Origin: an uncultured Alphaproteobacteria bacterium
Lineage (GTDB): Bacteria; Pseudomonadota; Alphaproteobacteria; HIMB59
Reading direction: 5' to 3'
Assembly: GCA_902521485.1 (NCBI GenBank)
Contig: CABYRQ010000007.1
Coordinates: 1 to 53,568, forward strand
Length of the DNA: 53,568 bases
Positions 9,064 through 16,673 of this stretch are shown here, piece by piece (positions within the stretch are counted from its first letter, which is position 1; each line of letters opens with the position of its first letter). The translations under genes were made by a program, and so were the position numbers. The notes beneath the pieces are model-generated. The model was not told where the DNA came from, searched no databases, and was given only the letters and a program-made list of their open reading frames with translations.

Positions 9064-9069
9064 TATAAT
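9064..9069 (+). promoter_or_regulatory. Candidate -10 box for the AhpD-like gene
   Basis: TATAAT upstream of a purine-rich AAAGGGA at about 9074-9080 that serves the GTG start at 9087. There is no clear -35. It lies in the 62-base space between the divergent MFS and AhpD-like genes. Confidence 0.3.
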
Positions 9070-9086
9070 AAAGAAAGGGACCACTG

Positions 9087-9494
9087 GTGAGCACAATTAA
9101 AAGAACTGATGATGATAATCATCCAATTATAAAGGAAGTCTATGAAGATATTAAACAATCAAGAAACACAACTTATATAGGTAATTTTTGGAAATATTTA
9201 GCATTCGACCCTCAATTACTAAAAAATGTTTGGAGTGATGTTAAAGATTTAATGGTTAAACAAACCATAATTCCAAATAAAACTAAAGAAATGATTTATA
9301 TGGCAGTCTCTATAACAAATAATTGCTCTTATTGCACACACTCACACACAGCTGCAGCAAAAAAACTTGGGATGACTGAAGACGAACATTCAGAATTTTT
9401 AAATATTGTAGCTCTTGCAGCAAAAACAAATCAACTGGTCAATAGTATACAAGTGCCAGTAGATGAAATATTTGATGAAGATATAGAAAAATAA
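9087..9494 (+). CDS. AhpD-like / carboxymuconolactone decarboxylase family protein
   Basis: A 135 aa all-helical protein of the CMD/AhpD family. The redox signature CxxCxxxH is intact (Cys80, Cys83, His87 in NCSYCTHSHT), as in alkylhydroperoxidase AhpD-type thiol peroxidases, so an antioxidant role is more likely than decarboxylase activity. The start is GTG at 9087, supported by AAAGGGA seven bases upstream; no in-frame ATG fits better. No AhpC gene is adjacent. A 33-codon membrane ORF follows after four bases. Confidence 0.87.
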   Translation: MSTIKRTDDDNHPIIKEVYEDIKQSRNTTYIGNFWKYLAFDPQLLKNVWSDVKDLMVKQTIIPNKTKEMIYMAVSITNNCSYCTHSHTAAAKKLGMTEDEHSEFLNIVALAAKTNQLVNSIQVPVDEIFDEDIEK

Positions 9495-9498
9495 TCCA

Positions 9499-9600
9499 AT
9501 GGAATTCTTAATATGGTTTTGGAATGCAGGTGAACTCCTGATGATTATAGGTATTGGGATAATTATAATTGGATTATTATTTTATAGAAAAAAAAAATAA
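9499..9600 (+). CDS. Small single-span membrane protein (33 aa)
   Basis: ATG at 9499, four bases after the AhpD-like stop, opens a 33-codon frame. The predicted protein starts MEFLIWFWNAGELL, followed by a run of about 15 Ile/Gly/Leu residues and a YRKKKK end. This is one clean membrane helix with a positive C-terminal tail. Spacing and direction suggest the same transcript. Coding is supported only by the sensible membrane topology and close spacing; no family is recognised, and Ile/Lys-rich frames arise easily in AT-rich DNA. Confidence 0.45.
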   Translation: MEFLIWFWNAGELLMIIGIGIIIIGLLFYRKKK

Positions 9601-9649
9601 ATCGTTAAGTTATTTATTTAATTATTTTATTTATGATCTCCAAAATTAT

Positions 9650-9655
9650 TATAAT
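9650..9655 (+). promoter_or_regulatory. Candidate -10 box for the 79-aa gene
   Basis: TATAAT ending eight bases before the ATG at 9664. A normal start site would lie at 9662, leaving a leader of about two bases. The -35 region is not recognisable. Low-complexity AT context weakens the case. Confidence 0.3.
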
Positions 9656-9663
9656 ATTAAATA

Positions 9664-9903
9664 ATGTATTACGATGATGATAATAATGACGATAATACGC
9701 TGTTAGGCAGACTTACAGAGCTAAATAGAGCCTTAAGTCAAATGATGAGAAACACCAGTGAAAGAAATATTGTTGAAAAGTTACATACTTACCAACTTGC
9801 TATAAAAAAAACTCTAAAAATTATGACTAAAAAACAGCTTAATACTATTTCCGAGTCCTCCAATGAATACGAAGATAGATTAGAACGAGGAGATTTTGAC
9901 TAA
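9664..9903 (+). CDS. Small hypothetical acidic/helical protein (79 aa)
   Basis: A 79 aa soluble protein I do not recognise. It opens with a very acidic stretch (MYYDDDNNDDN) and continues as a predicted helical region with Lys/Leu/Ile periodicity (about residues 12-60), then an acidic end (EYEDRLERGDFD). It is preceded by TATAAT at 9650-9655 and no clear Shine-Dalgarno. It converges on the GTP cyclohydrolase II gene with only two bases between stops. Mixed composition, unlike random AT-rich frames, supports it being coding. Confidence 0.6.
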   Translation: MYYDDDNNDDNTLLGRLTELNRALSQMMRNTSERNIVEKLHTYQLAIKKTLKIMTKKQLNTISESSNEYEDRLERGDFD

Positions 9904-9905
9904 AT

Positions 9906-11024
9906 TTAGTCTAAATTTTTAAAACCGTAACCTGTTTTTTTTACTCTTGTTTTAAAATAATTCTTATTAAATTTGTTAATTGTAGGTTTTGTATTTATTT
10001 GCTTGGCAATTTTAATACCAGCTTTTTTAAGAGAAGAGACTTTTGTAAAATTATTTGTGATAATATTGACTTTATTTACTTTTAATAACTTAAGTATCTT
10101 AGCGGCAATATTAAAATCTCTTTCATCATCTAAAAAACCTATGTTGTGATCAGCATCAATAGTATCCAAGCCTTTTGACTGAAGAGAATATGCCCTCATT
10201 TTATTGGCTAGTCCTATACCTCTCCCTTCTTGATCTAAATAAAGGATAATACCTCCTTTATTTTTAACCATATAGTTTAAAGAGTTATTTAATTGTTCTC
10301 CGCAATCGCATTTTCTAGAGTGAAATATATCCCCAGTAAAACAAGCTGAGTGAATTCTAAGGTTTGTTGGTTGTTTTAAATTTTTTGGTTTAATTATGAT
10401 CGCGATATGTCTTCTAGCACCAATATATGACTTAAAAATATTAAAAGTAGTAGATGCAACATTTGGTAAAGGCACATTTGCACTTGAAACTAATCTGATA
10501 CTATTAGTTATAAATTTATTCTGATTTTTTAACTCTTTATGGTTAAATCTTAATAGACCAAGTTGTAATATTAGATTATCAATATTTTTATAATATTTAG
10601 AATTAATTTTTTTAAATATAAGTGATGGTATTACCTTCGCATTTTTAGCTATATCTAAACAGACATTATGGAAGTCTTTACTTTTGATATAAGGCTCATC
10701 TTTAAATAATATTTTATTTTGATCAGATAAAGGATTAATGAATAAACTTAATAAAGATTTGTTTGATATTTTTTCATTTATTTTTAAATAAATATTTGTT
10801 GATATTTTATTTTCAAATATTGATTTTGCTTTTTGTTTTGTGATTAAAAGATATTTGTCTTTTTGTAGGTATTGATTGAATTGATTTAGAATTTTATTGT
10901 CCGAATGTTCAATATTAAAGAACATCCAATAATTTTTATTTTCTTTGATAACTATTGGTCTTCCAGTTCTAAGCTCATTAATAGCTCTATCAATAAATGT
11001 GCCAAAATTTGATTTTAAACTCAT
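9906..11024 (-). CDS. ribA: GTP cyclohydrolase II with degenerate N-terminal domain
   Basis: Opens the GTP imidazole ring with loss of formate and pyrophosphate, giving 2,5-diamino-6-ribosylamino-pyrimidinone phosphate. The C-terminal half (about 175-372) is a full RibA domain: zinc ligands Cys228, Cys239 and Cys241 (ACFTGD...RKCDCGEQL), the QEGRGIGL motif at 265-272 and Asp300/Arg302 in DERDF. The N-terminal ~170 residues sit where RibB is fused in RibBA, but the DHBP-synthase signature (DDEDRENEGD-like) is missing, so that half is probably not catalytic. It stands divergent to a RibD-type reductase with 41 bases between starts, beside pterin-type genes. The product may feed riboflavin or a separate pathway. 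Confidence 0.88.
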   Translation of the reverse strand: MSLKSNFGTFIDRAINELRTGRPIVIKENKNYWMFFNIEHSDNKILNQFNQYLQKDKYLLITKQKAKSIFENKISTNIYLKINEKISNKSLLSLFINPLSDQNKILFKDEPYIKSKDFHNVCLDIAKNAKVIPSLIFKKINSKYYKNIDNLILQLGLLRFNHKELKNQNKFITNSIRLVSSANVPLPNVASTTFNIFKSYIGARRHIAIIIKPKNLKQPTNLRIHSACFTGDIFHSRKCDCGEQLNNSLNYMVKNKGGIILYLDQEGRGIGLANKMRAYSLQSKGLDTIDADHNIGFLDDERDFNIAAKILKLLKVNKVNIITNNFTKVSSLKKAGIKIAKQINTKPTINKFNKNYFKTRVKKTGYGFKNLD

Positions 11025-11065
11025 AGACTATATATATACTCAATAGTACTTGATACAGATGAAAA

Positions 11066-11896
11066 ATGATAACAAAGCATAATATTTCTTTACTATTTGA
11101 ATTTGTAAAAAAACAAAAAAAATCAAATATCTTAAGAATTGATTTAATTAACAAATCGTTTGTACTTAGTCAACATTCTAAAACTAATCATATTTTAATT
11201 GATAAAAATGGCGTTAATTTTAATTGTAAGATTGAAAAAAAAATAAATGAAATAGCACAAATTTTATTACCAATATTGATGATAAAAAAAAAATTTTATA
11301 TCGGTCAAATTGGACAAAGCTTAGACGGTAAAATTGCACTTTTAAACGGTAATTCTCATTACATTAATGATAAAAATAGTATTTCATACCTTCATAGTCT
11401 TCGTTCAGTGTGTGATGCAGTCATAGTTGGTGTAAATACAATAAAAAAAGATAATCCCTTGCTCACTACAAGAGCAATTAAGGGCTCAAATCCTCAGAGG
11501 ATAATTATAGATCCATCTCTAAAATTAACAAATAACTATCAAATATTTAAAGATGGTTTTTCAAATATCATATTTACACACTCTAATATAAAAAAGAATT
11601 TAAATAATACACAAATTTATAAATTACCTGAAAGAAATTTCACAAATCTTATATACAAACATATAAATAATTTAGGTTTTAAGTTCGTATTAGTAGAAGG
11701 TGGTTCTAAAACTATATCTAAATTTCTTGAGAATAAATTATTAGATATTATGCAATTTATAATAGCACCTACAATTATTGGTTCTGGTATTAATTCTATA
11801 AATATAAAACCTATAACAAATTTAAAAAAAGTTATTAGAACAAAAAATAAAATTTATAAATTTGGGGATGAAATGATAGTAAGTTTAGAGTTTTAA
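11066..11896 (+). CDS. RibD C-terminal-type pyrimidine reductase
   Basis: NADPH-dependent reductase of the RibD_C/DHFR-like fold, which in riboflavin synthesis reduces the ribosyl side chain of the GTP cyclohydrolase II product. The reductase core covers about residues 77-275: GQSLDGKIA at 83-91, VIVGVNTIKKDNPLLTTR at 119-136, and the VEGG glycine-rich loop near residue 210. The N-terminal 75 residues are not a cytidine-deaminase domain (no HAE or PCxxxC motif), so this is not full RibD. Divergent from GTP cyclohydrolase II and overlapping the convergent methyltransferase by 12 bases, it looks like a dedicated member of this cluster. Confidence 0.85.
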   Translation: MITKHNISLLFEFVKKQKKSNILRIDLINKSFVLSQHSKTNHILIDKNGVNFNCKIEKKINEIAQILLPILMIKKKFYIGQIGQSLDGKIALLNGNSHYINDKNSISYLHSLRSVCDAVIVGVNTIKKDNPLLTTRAIKGSNPQRIIIDPSLKLTNNYQIFKDGFSNIIFTHSNIKKNLNNTQIYKLPERNFTNLIYKHINNLGFKFVLVEGGSKTISKFLENKLLDIMQFIIAPTIIGSGINSINIKPITNLKKVIRTKNKIYKFGDEMIVSLEF

Positions 11897-12673
11897 AGCT
11901 AAAAAATCTTTATTTCTTAAAAATAATTTTGATTTATTTTTTTTAATATTCTCCCTTCTAAAATCTAGCCATCTATCTAATGATATCTTATTTTTTTCAA
12001 GTATATTTTCACAAAAATCTAAAAACATATTTTGAAATTTTTTATTCTTTGATACATCCCAACTCGAGTCAAAAACAAATGTTTTGTGTGACTTAGTAAA
12101 CATTTTATTAATTATTTGACTACAGTTTTTACCAACTGCTTTTTGCCCAATACCTTTATCTGACTCCTGATCTTTATTAAATAAACTTAAAACGTATTGG
12201 TCATTTTTATGTTTTGGGAAAAATTTAAAAAATCCATCATAATTAATTGAAAAATATATAACTTTTGTATTTAGATTTTGTTTTTTAAATTCTAAATACC
12301 AATTTTTTGGCATTATATCTAAATACGCAGATCCTGTAATAATATCGTATTTTTTGAATTCAAAATTTTTAATATTCTTGATTAAATCAAATTTTTTATA
12401 ATTTATATTTATAATTTTATTCTTATTATTTGTTATTTTCTTAAATTCTTTAATTGACTCAAATGATATGTCTATCATATCCCATGATTGCCTTTTTTTA
12501 AGTTTAGGGTACATATATCTATAGTTGGAACCTGTTCCACAACCTAAATCAGCGATAGACAATATTTCGTAGTCTTGAAAATATTTATTTATTTTTTCTA
12601 TAATTTTTCTATTTCTTGAAACTTTATCAATTTTCTCTCGAAGAAATAGCCAATCATTATTAAATTTATGCAT
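11885..12673 (-). CDS. Class I SAM-dependent methyltransferase
   Basis: A 262 aa cytoplasmic methyltransferase. The SAM-binding motif I is ADLGCGTGSN (41-50), followed by an acidic strand end (WDMIDI) that would hold the ribose hydroxyls. The N-terminal WLFLREKID...RNRK block resembles a WLxLREPxD segment I associate with uncharacterised alphaproteobacterial methyltransferases from similar gene neighbourhoods. It overlaps the glycosyltransferase gene by eight bases and the convergent reductase by 12. The acceptor is unknown; context suggests a pterin- or pyrimidine-derived small molecule. Confidence 0.82.
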   Translation of the reverse strand: MHKFNNDWLFLREKIDKVSRNRKIIEKINKYFQDYEILSIADLGCGTGSNYRYMYPKLKKRQSWDMIDISFESIKEFKKITNNKNKIININYKKFDLIKNIKNFEFKKYDIITGSAYLDIMPKNWYLEFKKQNLNTKVIYFSINYDGFFKFFPKHKNDQYVLSLFNKDQESDKGIGQKAVGKNCSQIINKMFTKSHKTFVFDSSWDVSKNKKFQNMFLDFCENILEKNKISLDRWLDFRRENIKKNKSKLFLRNKDFLALKL

Positions 12674-13709
12674 TTTTTATTATCTTGATAAAAAGATCCC
12701 CAGATTGTGTTGGTGTTAAAAATTTTCTCTTATTTTGTGATAATTTTTTTGATAAATCTGAATTATATGCATTTTTAGTAATTAATTTTGATAAACTTTT
12801 TTCTTTGAAATTATTTAAGTAGATTATTCCATCCTTTTTTAGAGTACTCATAATTGTTTTAGTTTTATATGTAATAATCATTTTTTTGAGTTGTAGGGCA
12901 TTAGCAAGTGACATACCAAAACCTTCATATTTACTTACTGAGACATAGAAGTCACACTTAGAATATAGTTTTGATAATAAATTAGTCGATACATTACTAT
13001 GAAACTTAACTTTTTTACTTAATCTATAATCACTTATAATTTTTAGTAATCTATTATAGTACTTACTCTCTCTAGTTATATCTCCTACAATATTTAATTT
13101 TATTTTATCCATGTATCTTAATTCGTTTAACAGATAATGATAATTTTTTCTCTCAATAATACTTCCTACAGATAGTAAATTTATATTTTTATCCCTTTTA
13201 TATTTATATTTTCTTAATTTTTCTATTCCAGGTTCTACAACTTGAATTTTATACTTATTAATTTTAAATTTTTCAAAAATAAGTTGTTTTGTGTCATTTG
13301 AAGTGACAATTATTTTTTTCGTTTTCTTATATAATTTTTTAGCGTTCTTAAGAAAAAATTGACTTTGATTGCCATTAAATTCTAGATAAAGAGGGTGGTG
13401 TATAAGAGCTATTACTACAAATCTATCTAAACAGTTTATTATACTATCAATACACTCAAAAACTAACCCATCAATAATTAGTACTGCATTATCAGGTAAT
13501 TTTTCTAAAGTTTTTTTTAGATTTTTTAAGTCATTTTCTTTAGGAAAGGGAAAGCTGTCAGCTAGTTTGATAGCATTTAAATTAAATTTAATTTTTTTTG
13601 CTCTTCTTAATATATTCTTTTCATAAATGTAACCGCCTGTTTTGGTATTAATATCACCTGGATAAATAAAATAATAAGATTTATTGTGTATTACTGATCT
13701 CTTGTTCAT
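12666..13709 (-). CDS. Glycosyltransferase family 4 (GT-B fold)
   Basis: A 347 aa retaining glycosyltransferase of the GT4/group-1 type. The N-terminal Rossmann half begins YYFIYPGDINTKTGG, where the Thr-Gly-Gly loop fits the donor/acceptor cleft. The C-terminal half contains the glycosyltransferase hallmark SKYEGFGMSLANAL with the expected E-x7-E-like region. No membrane span is seen. It starts inside the end of the PTPS-like gene (29-base overlap) and overlaps the methyltransferase by eight bases, so it is translationally coupled. No other sugar-polymer genes are nearby, which favours glycosylation of a small molecule over a polysaccharide role. Confidence 0.85.
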   Translation of the reverse strand: MNKRSVIHNKSYYFIYPGDINTKTGGYIYEKNILRRAKKIKFNLNAIKLADSFPFPKENDLKNLKKTLEKLPDNAVLIIDGLVFECIDSIINCLDRFVVIALIHHPLYLEFNGNQSQFFLKNAKKLYKKTKKIIVTSNDTKQLIFEKFKINKYKIQVVEPGIEKLRKYKYKRDKNINLLSVGSIIERKNYHYLLNELRYMDKIKLNIVGDITRESKYYNRLLKIISDYRLSKKVKFHSNVSTNLLSKLYSKCDFYVSVSKYEGFGMSLANALQLKKMIITYKTKTIMSTLKKDGIIYLNNFKEKSLSKLITKNAYNSDLSKKLSQNKRKFLTPTQSGDLFIKIIKNA

Positions 13710-14088
13710 AAGAAGCCCAAGCTACATTTGACTCAGTTAAAATAATTTTAATTTTATGCAACTTGTTAAAATCTTCTATGTAATCTTTTTGTAATTTAGT
13801 GCATATTCTATCAAAAATATCTTTTGCAAGAAATTCCGTAGAGGTAATTATATTTTTAAATTCTTCAACTTCGTCTAAATTTTTATAACTATAAAATTTT
13901 AATACGTCAGAGAGAATTTCTGTTACAACCCCGAGATCCATAATAATGTTATATTTGTTAATCTCTTTTGCATAAAACTCAGCATCAACTATGTAGGTCG
14001 CTCCATGCATATTCTGTGCTGGTCCAAAAACCTCACCCGGGAGAGAATGTGCAATTAAAATATTATTTCGAACAGTAATTGAATACAT
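13681..14088 (-). CDS. 6-pyruvoyl-tetrahydropterin synthase / QueD-family homologue with altered active site
   Basis: A 135 aa T-fold protein of the PTPS/QueD family, recognisable by its length, the early His14, the HGATY block (normally HGHxY) at 28-32, STEFLAKDIF (normally PTxEN) at 83-92 and the C-terminal TESNVAWASYE with Glu119. Several expected catalytic residues are missing. The third zinc His of HGH is Ala30, no Cys stands between His14 and His28, and the Asp-His pair appears as Asp72-Glu73. It may therefore catalyse another reaction or only bind a pterin. It ends 29 bases inside the glycosyltransferase gene and starts one base after the MDR gene. Confidence 0.82.
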   Translation of the reverse strand: MYSITVRNNILIAHSLPGEVFGPAQNMHGATYIVDAEFYAKEINKYNIIMDLGVVTEILSDVLKFYSYKNLDEVEEFKNIITSTEFLAKDIFDRICTKLQKDYIEDFNKLHKIKIILTESNVAWASYEQEISNTQ

Positions 14089-14089
14089 T

Positions 14090-15052
14090 TTAATACTTTA
14101 TAGCATGCATTATGCTTTCTGGATTATTTAATATTGAAATATAATCTTTCTCTAGATCCTTAAAGTCACTTTCAGTGTTTATTAATTTAAGAAGTTGGTT
14201 ATTAGATAAAGCATTAATTGCTAAATTCAATCTCTTTTTATAATCATATTTTTTAGATAAATACTTTGGAATATTTGAAACTTGAGAACCAATAATTTTT
14301 AATCTCTTTGAGTGAAAATTACCTCCTAAATTTATATGACCTTTTCTATTTCCATACCAACTAGCCTCAATAAATTTTCCCTCTAAATTTAATTTTTTTA
14401 GTGATAGGTTTAGTACATCGTAATTAGAAGTTGTATTAATTATAACATCTAAGTCTTTAATTTTTTTAAAATTAATAAATTTTAGTCCTAAAATATTAGC
14501 AAATTTCTTCTTTTTAATATTTATGTCAGTAATAAAGACATTTTTAAATTTTAGTAATTTATAATAGTAGGCAGTTAAAATACCAACAGAGCCCATCCCT
14601 ACTATCAATATTTTGTTATTTAATTTTGCTTGAGTATCCCAAAAGATATTAATAGCTGTTTCCATATTTGCTGTTAGTAAATATTTTCGAATATCACCAT
14701 TACCTTTCAAAATATTCACATTATTTATATTAATCTTAAATAGTGACTGATGAGGGTAAAGGCAGAATGTATTTTTATTTAAATATTTTTTTGGTCCTTC
14801 AACTATTTTACCAACATTAATGTAACCGTACTTAATTGGAAAAGAAAAAGATCCCTCTTGAAAAGGAGATTTCATTATATCGAATTGATCTTTGCTAATA
14901 TTACCAGATGCTACTAATCTCTCAGTACCTTTACTAATTCCTGAATAAAGAGTTTTTACAAGAACAGTTTTAGAATTTTTTTTATAGCTTAGTATTTTTT
15001 TCTTAATAATTGCTTTATTTTCACTCTTAAGCCATAGAGAATAAGTTTCCAT
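14090..15052 (-). CDS. MDR-superfamily dehydrogenase lacking the catalytic zinc Cys
   Basis: A 320 aa medium-chain dehydrogenase/reductase with an NAD(P)-binding GMGSVG loop at 152-157 and a Rossmann half after it. Where zinc alcohol dehydrogenases have GxCxxD/H, this protein has SGISKGTE at 37-44, as in BchC-like members, so a catalytic zinc is unlikely. NMETAINIFWDT (129-140) is also typical of that branch. I chose the ATG at 15050-15052 (METYSLWL) over an in-frame GTG at 15079, which would leave two bases to the divergent creatininase gene. It leads the PTPS-glycosyltransferase-methyltransferase operon. Confidence 0.82.
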   Translation of the reverse strand: METYSLWLKSENKAIIKKKILSYKKNSKTVLVKTLYSGISKGTERLVASGNISKDQFDIMKSPFQEGSFSFPIKYGYINVGKIVEGPKKYLNKNTFCLYPHQSLFKININNVNILKGNGDIRKYLLTANMETAINIFWDTQAKLNNKILIVGMGSVGILTAYYYKLLKFKNVFITDINIKKKKFANILGLKFINFKKIKDLDVIINTTSNYDVLNLSLKKLNLEGKFIEASWYGNRKGHINLGGNFHSKRLKIIGSQVSNIPKYLSKKYDYKKRLNLAINALSNNQLLKLINTESDFKDLEKDYISILNNPESIMHAIKY

Positions 15053-15081
15053 AATAATTATATAAATGTTAAATATCACTT

Positions 15082-15840
15082 ATGCTATCAAAGTTTTGGT
15101 CAGATTTAACATCAGCAGATATTAGTAAATTAGGTAAAAATAAAATACTTATTCTCCCATTTTCATCTGTAGAACAACATGGAGAACACCTTCCATCAGG
15201 TACTGATAAATTTATATTAGATGGAATTTTAAATAATTTTGTTAAGAAATATCCCAAAATTAATAAATATTTAATTCTACCAAATATCTCTATAGGTTCA
15301 GCAAGTGAGCATAATAGCTTTGAGGGCACTCTATCTTCGAACTCTACAAATTATATTGATTATATTATCAGCATAGTTGGTGAGTTATGTATTCGTAGAT
15401 ATAAAAAATTTATCTTTTTAAATAGTCATGGCGGACAAATTAGTCACTTAGATATAGCTGCTAAAGAAATTAAAAGTAGATATAAAGCTGTCGATATTGT
15501 TAAGGCACATTATTTTTTATTTAAAGGTTTTGAAAAAATTATTCCAAAAAAGGAATTACTTTATGGATATCATGGAGGTGAATTTGAAACATCAATAATG
15601 CTCCACCTTTATCCAGAATTGATAAAATTAAATAAAATTAAAAGAAGCAAACTCTCATCTGACTTTGAATCTAAAAAAATAATTTCTTATGAAAGAACAA
15701 TTAAAAGAGCTTGGAATACAAAAGATTTGTCCAAGACAGGTATAATTGGCAATCCTACAAAATCCTCTGCAGATAAAGGAAAAAGAATTCTAGATCTTAC
15801 ATCAAGAACCTTAAAAAAAATAATTGATGAAATGAAGTAG
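15082..15840 (+). CDS. Creatininase-family metal amidohydrolase (MftE/ArfB-like)
   Basis: A 252 aa creatininase-fold hydrolase with the complete metal site: Glu31 and His33 (VEQHGEHLP), Asp42 (GTDKF), His116 (NSHGG) and Glu167 (GYHGGEFETS). Family members include creatininase, archaeal ArfB, which deformylates a GTP-derived formylamino-pyrimidine, and the mycofactocin peptidase MftE. Beside GTP cyclohydrolase II and pterin-type genes, an amide or formamide of a pyrimidine is the most attractive substrate, but this is inferred. Its start is 29 bases from the divergent MDR gene, and its stop directly abuts the 3' end of the opposite-strand tRNA-Cys. Confidence 0.85.
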   Translation: MLSKFWSDLTSADISKLGKNKILILPFSSVEQHGEHLPSGTDKFILDGILNNFVKKYPKINKYLILPNISIGSASEHNSFEGTLSSNSTNYIDYIISIVGELCIRRYKKFIFLNSHGGQISHLDIAAKEIKSRYKAVDIVKAHYFLFKGFEKIIPKKELLYGYHGGEFETSIMLHLYPELIKLNKIKRSKLSSDFESKKIISYERTIKRAWNTKDLSKTGIIGNPTKSSADKGKRILDLTSRTLKKIIDEMK

Positions 15841-15914
15841 TGGAGGCCCACCCCGGAATCGAACCGAGCTACAAGGATTTGCAGTCCTCTGCATAACCAA
15901 TCTGCCAGCGGGCC
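15841..15914 (-). tRNA. tRNA-Cys (GCA)
   Basis: Minus-strand cloverleaf: acceptor GGCCCGC/GTGGGCC (one G-T pair), discriminator T and encoded CCA, anticodon loop CTGCAAA with GCA, T arm CTCGG-TTCGATT-CCGGG. The CCA end begins on the base after the creatininase stop codon, so the two convergent genes leave no intergenic base. Confidence 0.96.
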
Positions 15915-15935
15915 ATAAAACTTAGCATAACACTT

Positions 15936-16634
15936 TTATTGATATTTGTAATCGGGATTAGTGCCAGATGTGTATTCTATACCATCAATTACTACTTTTG
16001 GCCAAGTACCAATTCCAATAAGTTTGGGTCTTGACTCCAGATAATCTAAAATACCTTGAATCTTTTCAAAATCGCTCATAAATTTTTTTAACTTTGGAAA
16101 GTTATCTAAAATTTTATCATCTAATAGCAATGCTAATGAAACATGATGATAAACATTAAAATCACAATAAAATGCTCTTTCTCCTAAAAAAAAATTACCT
16201 TCATATTTACTTAGTAACTTTTCAAAATTTGTAAAAGCTTTGGGTAAAATTTCATCTAAAAGATTTTTTTTATTCTTTAAGTGCATTTCACCAACCCAAA
16301 CATTTATAGTTGGATTTAAAGGAAAAAATAAATCATGGGCAGACTCAAATATAGAGTCAGCATATGCCACCATTTCCTCATTATGAGGGATATTGTTTGT
16401 AAGTTTAGCTATATATCTTGAGATAGTATTGCTTTGCCATATTTCAATTTTCTCATCTATAACAAGCAAAGGTAATTTATGAAAAATCACCTCTTTTTTG
16501 ACATCACTCCATGGTTTTTTAAAATAATCCCATGCCATTTCATATGAATATTCGATACCCGCAGTATGTAGCATCATCCTTGGAGCCTCACATAAAGCTC
16601 TAAGATTGAAATAGATTAACTGTAGTTTAGACAT
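15936..16634 (-). CDS. Glutathione S-transferase-like protein
   Basis: A 232 aa protein with the two-domain GST layout. An N-terminal thioredoxin-like half starts KLQLIYFNLRALCEAPRMML, with Tyr8 placed as the sigma/mu-class catalytic tyrosine. A HKLPLLVID cis-proline strand and a WQSNTISRYIA glutathione-binding helix follow, then an all-helical C-terminal half. It resembles sigma-type GSTs. Substrate unknown; detoxification or a glutathione-dependent catabolic step is possible. It is divergent from the glutamine-synthetase-like gene with 39 bases between starts and sits next to tRNA-Cys. Confidence 0.82.
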   Translation of the reverse strand: MSKLQLIYFNLRALCEAPRMMLHTAGIEYSYEMAWDYFKKPWSDVKKEVIFHKLPLLVIDEKIEIWQSNTISRYIAKLTNNIPHNEEMVAYADSIFESAHDLFFPLNPTINVWVGEMHLKNKKNLLDEILPKAFTNFEKLLSKYEGNFFLGERAFYCDFNVYHHVSLALLLDDKILDNFPKLKKFMSDFEKIQGILDYLESRPKLIGIGTWPKVVIDGIEYTSGTNPDYKYQ

Positions 16635-16673
16635 AAAGTTTATATTAATATTTTTATATTATAAATATTTGTC

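Noticed and set aside
10500-11024. Active DHBP synthase (RibB) domain in the RibA protein
   Set aside because: The acidic substrate-binding signature is absent; only position suggests RibB ancestry.
16635-16673. Riboswitch ahead of the glutamine-synthetase-like gene
   Set aside because: Only 39 bases separate the divergent starts and no conserved riboswitch core is present.
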